Assembly (NCBI GenBank): GCA_019136175.1
Contig: JAGVUS010000194.1
Location: 1-9,560 of the forward strand
Length of the DNA stretch: 9,560 bases
Direction of reading: 5' to 3'
Source of the DNA: Chloroflexota bacterium
GTDB lineage: Bacteria > Chloroflexota > Anaerolineae > Anaerolineales > Anaerolineaceae
In this document: positions 6,050-9,560 of the stretch, one piece after another
Layout of the letters: every line of letters begins with the position of its first letter
How positions within the stretch are numbered: the first letter of the stretch is position 1
The notes under the pieces: model-generated
Databases searched by the model: none
What the model saw: the letters and a program-made list of their open reading frames with translations, nothing else
What the model was told of the DNA's origin: nothing
Made by a program: the position numbers and the translations under genes

Positions 6050-6700
6050 TCACTCTCCTTTCAAGATCCGTTTCCAAAAAGACTGAATTCCGTGGAGCGT
6101 GGCACTCACATGGAGAATATCAAATGTCAAGAGAACCGTATGTGAATCAGGGATCATTGCTTTCCCAGCCCTTGTTAATGAAACAGGAACAACCTCGTCC
6201 GTCAGGATTTCCGCCAGGCTGTGACCATTCCATGTTTCCGGAATAGTTACTTCATATACTTCCACTTCCCCATTCCCGGCGGAAAATACAGTGCGGACCT
6301 CGCCATGGTAGATCATTTCTTCCAGCCGTTGTGCTGCCCAGCCTGTTGCGCTGATCACCTGGAAATTAAATAATTCGTAAAGTTCCCGGTACGACGGATC
6401 AAAATTGCGGGCAACCACATGCTTGACCTTAAATCGCTCGCGGGCAATGTGAGCAACCACAAGGTTGATCGCATCCGAGTTGGTAACGGCAGCAACCGCA
6501 TCACAGGATTCAATCCCTCCCCGGTGAAGCACATCATAATTCAATACTTCCCCCTCATAGATCCTGCCGGTAAAATCCGGGGGCAAATGCCGAAAAGAAT
6601 CCTCGAGGTTATCAATAATACATACCTCATGACCTCGTTCAAACAACCGGTAGGCAAGCTCAGCACCCATCCGCCCACAACCAACAACAAGTATTTTCAT
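6050..6700 (-). CDS. trkA: TrkA-like RCK potassium regulatory protein (first copy)
   Basis: This 216-residue single-RCK protein is a diverged paralogue of its downstream neighbour. The nucleotide motif is GCGRMG (7-12) with D30 closing the second strand (CIID), and the helix-strand pattern NSDAINLVVAHIARERF and HVVARNFDP matches the RCK_N domain. The C-terminal part (about 140-216) is a shorter and less typical RCK_C, with IPETWNGHSLAEI and PVSLTRAG recognisable. The two copies probably assemble as a hetero-oligomeric ring; this is inference from pairing alone. It lies 24 bases after the KimA-like gene in the same direction. AAAGGA precedes the ATG at 12 bases, a long spacing. Potassium transport regulation is the family role; the partner transporter is not proven. 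Confidence 0.9.
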   Translation of the reverse strand: MKILVVGCGRMGAELAYRLFERGHEVCIIDNLEDSFRHLPPDFTGRIYEGEVLNYDVLHRGGIESCDAVAAVTNSDAINLVVAHIARERFKVKHVVARNFDPSYRELYELFNFQVISATGWAAQRLEEMIYHGEVRTVFSAGNGEVEVYEVTIPETWNGHSLAEILTDEVVPVSLTRAGKAMIPDSHTVLLTFDILHVSATLHGIQSFWKRILKGE

Positions 6701-6724
6701 TAGATTACATTCATCCTTTCCCTG

Positions 6725-8671
6725 CTATTCAACCTGGTAGGGAACTTCTGTAATAACAATCCCTGGACGGTTGAGAAGGATTTTTCGCAATGTATCTGCA
6801 GTCCGGGAGTGCAAGGCATTGCTCATGATCTTCCGAGTCACAAATTGAGGAACCACAATCGAAATGGTTTCGTTTGGTTTGCGCTGCGTATCCAGATCAT
6901 CAATATATTCCAATAACGGCTCAATAAACAATCGGTACGGAGAATCCAGGATGACGAGACGGACTCCATCCCCCCATACGTCCCACTTTTGCCGAATTTT
7001 GTCGGTTTCCTCCTGGTCAATGGACACGTGGACTGCCGTAATATCATCACTTAACATGCGGGCATAGCGTAAGGCAGCCAGTGTCCCGCGATGTACCCCA
7101 CCAATCGGAATAACCACCCGGTGACGGGTACCGTGAGGCGGCATGCCATAATGCTCCAATGAAAGTTGACCGGCAACTCGTTGATAGTGGCGATGGATTT
7201 GGTGAAATATCAATGCCAGCGATGGAATAAGAATGACCACAATCCAGGCGCCATCAGAAAATTTGGTGACTCCAAAGATAATCGCCACAATCATGGTTAC
7301 AAGAGCACCAAGTCCATTAATCAGCATTTTGAACCACCAATGGTTGTCATGTTTCAGGATGGAACCGCGCTCTTTGACTTCTTCACCGGGTTTCAATCTC
7401 CCAGACTTCCACCAGCGATGTGCCATGCCGCTTTGAGAAAGGGTAAACGAGAGAAATACGCCGATGGCATAGAGTGGAATTAACCGGGTCACGCTGGCTT
7501 GAAATACAATAATCAGCAGACTGGCAACCAATGCCAGTGTTCCAATACCGCGCGAGTAAACCAGGCGGCTGCCCCGATATGCCATTTGACGGGGAAGGAA
7601 TCCATCTGTCGCCATCATGGCACCAAGCCTGGGAGACCCATTAAAAGCTGTATTTGCAGCCATCATTAAAATAACCGTGGTGGCAGCAATTACCAGGATA
7701 TAGAATATTCCCCGGCTGTCAAAAGCAGTCCGTGCCAATTGTGAAATCAACGTTTCTTCTTCCGAAGGTAACGCTCCAATTTGATGGGCAAGGAATGTAA
7801 TTAAAAACATCAAAGTGCCAAGGATTAGTCCCATCATGATTAAGGTTTTCCCAGCGTTCTTGCTGCGGGGTTCCTTGAATGCTGTCACGCCATTGGAGAT
7901 TGCCTCAACACCAGTCAATGCAGTGGTTCCACTGGCAAACGCTTTTAAGACCAGGAAGAGTGTCACGGGCTGCAGGGTGGTATGGAGTTCCATGATATCC
8001 ATGGGAGGGCTGTCCACAAAACCCAGCGTACCGGCAAAGAACCGGATCATTCCAACAATGACAGTCAAAAAGGTCATCAGCAGGAAAAAATAGGTTGGAA
8101 TTGCAAACGTTATCCCGGCTTCCTTGACACCCCTCAGGTTGATAAGCATGATGAAAATTACCATGCCAACGGCAATCCATACCCGGTATTCGTAGATGGC
8201 TGGAAATGCAGAAACCAATTGCGCAACAGAAGATGAAATGGAAACAGCAACAGTCAGGATGTAATCCATTAATAGTGCCGATCCTGCCGTGAGAGCAGCT
8301 GTTTCCCCAAGATTATCCCTGGCTACAATATAGGCTCCCCCACCATCCGGATATGTATGGATGGTTTGTTCATAGGATAAGATCAACAGGAGCAATAAAA
8401 CACAAATGGCAATCGCCAATGGAATGGAATAGCCAAAGGCACCCATCCCTGCTGCAGCCAGGACAATCAGCATTTCCTGTGGTGCATATGCAACCGAGGA
8501 CATTGCATCCGAAGAAAAGATTGCCAGTCCGATAGTTTTCCCAATTGTCTGATGGGGAGCATCTGCCGTTTGGAGTGGTCTGCCGATCAGCCAGGTGGAA
8601 AGAGAAGGCGGCGGTTTGTAAGCCGTTTTCCGCCGCATAACATTGGATGATTCTCGATGATCAAAGCTCAT
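6725..8671 (-). CDS. kimA: KimA-family (YdaO-type) potassium uptake transporter
   Basis: This 648-residue APC-superfamily permease has about 12 hydrophobic segments between residues 45 and 500 and a soluble C-terminal domain (about 520-648) that resembles the universal-stress-like domain of KimA. The sequence follows B. subtilis KimA through much of its length as I recall it, for example SSDAMSSVAYAPQEML, TYPDGGGAYIVARDNLGE, FPAIYEY and GVEAISN. The four residues described as important for K+ in KimA (D36, Y43, D117, E233) correspond here to D55, Y62, D136 and E256, all retained. KimA is a high-affinity K+/H+ symporter, inhibited by c-di-AMP in Bacillus. The N-terminus has about 20 extra residues; a start at Met12 (8638) is possible, and neither start has a good Shine-Dalgarno. 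Two RCK genes follow on the same strand. Confidence 0.88.
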   Translation of the reverse strand: MSFDHRESSNVMRRKTAYKPPPSLSTWLIGRPLQTADAPHQTIGKTIGLAIFSSDAMSSVAYAPQEMLIVLAAAGMGAFGYSIPLAIAICVLLLLLILSYEQTIHTYPDGGGAYIVARDNLGETAALTAGSALLMDYILTVAVSISSSVAQLVSAFPAIYEYRVWIAVGMVIFIMLINLRGVKEAGITFAIPTYFFLLMTFLTVIVGMIRFFAGTLGFVDSPPMDIMELHTTLQPVTLFLVLKAFASGTTALTGVEAISNGVTAFKEPRSKNAGKTLIMMGLILGTLMFLITFLAHQIGALPSEEETLISQLARTAFDSRGIFYILVIAATTVILMMAANTAFNGSPRLGAMMATDGFLPRQMAYRGSRLVYSRGIGTLALVASLLIIVFQASVTRLIPLYAIGVFLSFTLSQSGMAHRWWKSGRLKPGEEVKERGSILKHDNHWWFKMLINGLGALVTMIVAIIFGVTKFSDGAWIVVILIPSLALIFHQIHRHYQRVAGQLSLEHYGMPPHGTRHRVVIPIGGVHRGTLAALRYARMLSDDITAVHVSIDQEETDKIRQKWDVWGDGVRLVILDSPYRLFIEPLLEYIDDLDTQRKPNETISIVVPQFVTRKIMSNALHSRTADTLRKILLNRPGIVITEVPYQVE

Positions 8672-8684
8672 ATAAACCAGTATG

Positions 8685-8716
8685 AAAAAAAATCCATCAC
8701 ACCGACCAGGGTGTGA
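8685..8716 (-). terminator. Hairpin and U-tract in the kimA leader
   Basis: In minus-strand RNA, TCACACC (8710-8716) pairs perfectly with GGTGTGA (8697-8703) across a six-base loop, followed four bases later by eight U (8685-8692). It ends 13 bases before the kimA ATG. It lies downstream of the kimA promoter, so it would terminate both read-through from the glucosidase gene and kimA transcripts themselves, i.e. act as an attenuator. The four-base gap between stem and U-tract makes it weaker than the terminator after jag. Confidence 0.6.
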
Positions 8717-8726
8717 ACAAAACGGA

Positions 8727-8747
8727 GGTGATTATATGTCAATCACC
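8727..8747. repeat. Inverted repeat over the kimA -10 box
   Basis: GGTGATT (8727-8733) and AATCACC (8741-8747) form a perfect 7-bp inverted repeat with a seven-base centre. The -10 hexamer (8731-8736) lies across the left arm and centre. The size and position suit a dimeric repressor operator. Confidence 0.5.
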
Positions 8748-8759
8748 AACAGTCGTCAA
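8731..8759 (-). promoter_or_regulatory. Sigma70 promoter of the kimA-trkA-trkA operon
   Basis: On the minus strand TTGACG (8754-8759) stands 17 bases from a perfect TATAAT (8731-8736). RNA would begin near 8724, giving a leader of about 53 bases that contains the hairpin/U-tract. The motif ATTGAC occurs twice, at the -35 and again right before the -10. A further TATAAT at 8767-8772 has no good -35. Confidence 0.82.
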
Positions 8760-8825
8760 TCAAAAAATTATATCCCAAATTTGAGAGGTTTTAACAGGAA
8801 TCGCGCTGAAATCCGCTTTCGTTGA
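8736..8825 (+). CDS. Possible small basic peptide (29 aa)
   Basis: This is the only plus-strand ORF with translation signals. GGAGGTGAT (8724-8732) is a nine-base match to the 16S anti-Shine-Dalgarno, and the ATG lies seven bases after the GGAGG core. It encodes 29 residues with seven Lys/Arg and one Glu, no hydrophobic segment and no family I recognise. It overlaps the 3' end of the glucosidase gene in antisense by 35 bases. No clear plus-strand promoter is visible. The ribosome-site match is shared with the inverted repeat and -10 box of the opposite strand, so it may be coincidental. Confidence 0.25.
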   Translation: MSITNSRQSKNYIPNLRGFNRNRAEIRFR

Positions 8826-9560
8826 GAATAACAACATCCCAGGGCTGTAATGTAATGGAATCCATGACGTCCAATGGATGATGGCTGTAAACAATCCGGT
8901 ATGCAAAACCTGCATGTTTGAGATCCAAAAACCGGATTTCTGCTGTGGGATTAAGCAAGATTAAACAAGCTTGTTCCGGTGAAACACGCCGGTAAGCCAG
9001 GATTTGATCATCCTGGAACACGACTGCTTCATATTCACCTTCCTGCAAGGCAGGATTTTCCCTTCGCACTTCGATAATCCGTTGATAATACCACCAGAGT
9101 GAATTCGGATCCTGCAACTGGTCATGCACGTTGACTCCGTGCTGGTAATTATCATTCACAGGAAGCCAGGGTTTCACATTCGCCGGACAGAAACCGCCAT
9201 GCGGAGCATTTTCCCACTGCATGGGGGTGCGGGCTTTATCCCGCCCGCGCTGAGAAGCATAAACAGCAGCCTGTTCCGGGGGAGCACCCATGAGCCGGAT
9301 TTCCATTTCGTACGCCTGGGAGCTGAGAGGGTCCCGAAAATCTGACGGATTTTCAATGGAGGCATTGGTCATACCAATTTCCTCCCCATAGTATAAGAAT
9401 GGAGTCCCCTTAAGGGTCAATAACATCGCCAGGTTAAGCCGGGCAATTTCTTCGTCATGCTGACCGTCCCCAAACTCACTGATCATCCTGCCGCAATCAT
9501 GATTCCCCAGTGGATTGCACTGCCAGCCTTTTGACGGGATTCCCGCCAGGCGCTCCTCCT
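8791..9560 (-). CDS. GH13 alpha-glucosidase / oligo-1,6-glucosidase, 3' part
   Basis: This is the C-terminal 256 codons of a glycoside hydrolase family 13 enzyme; the 5' part runs off the right edge, so no start is visible. The fragment opens just before GH13 region IV (NPLGNHDCGR, containing the NHD triad that holds the transition-state-stabilising Asp). It continues with LLTLKGTPFLYYGEEIGMTN, the subfamily mark GRDKARTPMQW, GGFC, PWLPV and a C-terminal beta domain ending at VVILNES. This order matches Bacillus oligo-1,6-glucosidase and related enzymes that release glucose from the non-reducing ends of short alpha-glucans. The catalytic nucleophile and acid/base lie outside the window. Exact specificity (alpha-1,4, alpha-1,6, trehalose or sucrose) cannot be fixed from this portion. 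No signal sequence can be assessed. Confidence 0.93.
   Translation of the reverse strand, partial: EERLAGIPSKGWQCNPLGNHDCGRMISEFGDGQHDEEIARLNLAMLLTLKGTPFLYYGEEIGMTNASIENPSDFRDPLSSQAYEMEIRLMGAPPEQAAVYASQRGRDKARTPMQWENAPHGGFCPANVKPWLPVNDNYQHGVNVHDQLQDPNSLWWYYQRIIEVRRENPALQEGEYEAVVFQDDQILAYRRVSPEQACLILLNPTAEIRFLDLKHAGFAYRIVYSHHPLDVMDSITLQPWDVVILNESGFQRDSC

Noticed and set aside
8697..8747. c-di-AMP (ydaO) riboswitch upstream of kimA
   Set aside because: The stretch from the mapped promoter to the start codon is only about 53 bases and shows one simple hairpin. The multi-helix aptamer of this class needs well over 100 bases and its conserved boxes were not seen.

Overview
This is a bacterial window in which every confident gene lies on the minus strand, so transcription runs from high to low coordinates. 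The gene set is a displaced rpmH-rnpA-yidD-yidC-jag cluster beside a KimA-type potassium transporter. The YidC lacks a signal-peptide Cys, the lipoprotein is BamB-like, and the GC content is moderate. This best fits a Chloroflexota bacterium, probably of the Anaerolineae; that assignment is inferred from gene style and order, not from a marker comparison.

Layout in transcription order. The right edge (8791-9560) holds the 3' part of a GH13 alpha-glucosidase/oligo-1,6-glucosidase. A 119-base gap (8672-8790) carries a near-consensus promoter for the next operon, a 7-bp inverted repeat over its -10 box, and a hairpin with a U-tract between that promoter and the start codon. It also carries a possible 29-codon plus-strand ORF with an extended Shine-Dalgarno match. 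Next comes a potassium module (5378-8671): a KimA-family K+ transporter followed by two single-RCK TrkA-like proteins.

A strong promoter (TTGACC-N17-TATAAT, 5349-5377) sits directly after the last RCK gene and drives the second operon: rpmH (L34), rnpA (RNase P protein), yidD, an eight-repeat PQQ-type beta-propeller lipoprotein, yidC (membrane insertase) and jag/khpB (KH-R3H RNA-binding protein). It closes with a clear intrinsic terminator at 1511-1551. Apart from the lipoprotein, this is the classical origin-associated cluster, linking a ribosomal protein, tRNA processing and membrane-protein insertion. Here dnaA, mnmE and DnaA-box clusters are absent.

After the terminator, a separately promoted pyrimidine-nucleoside phosphorylase (154-1458) serves nucleoside salvage. 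The left 153 bases carry a plausible minus-strand promoter pointing off the window; its product cannot be resolved.

The points most worth a second look are the beta-propeller lipoprotein embedded in the yidC operon, the KimA plus two RCK proteins, the attenuator-like kimA leader, and the -10-centred palindromes at both operon promoters. No phage, IS, CRISPR, tRNA or rRNA features were found.
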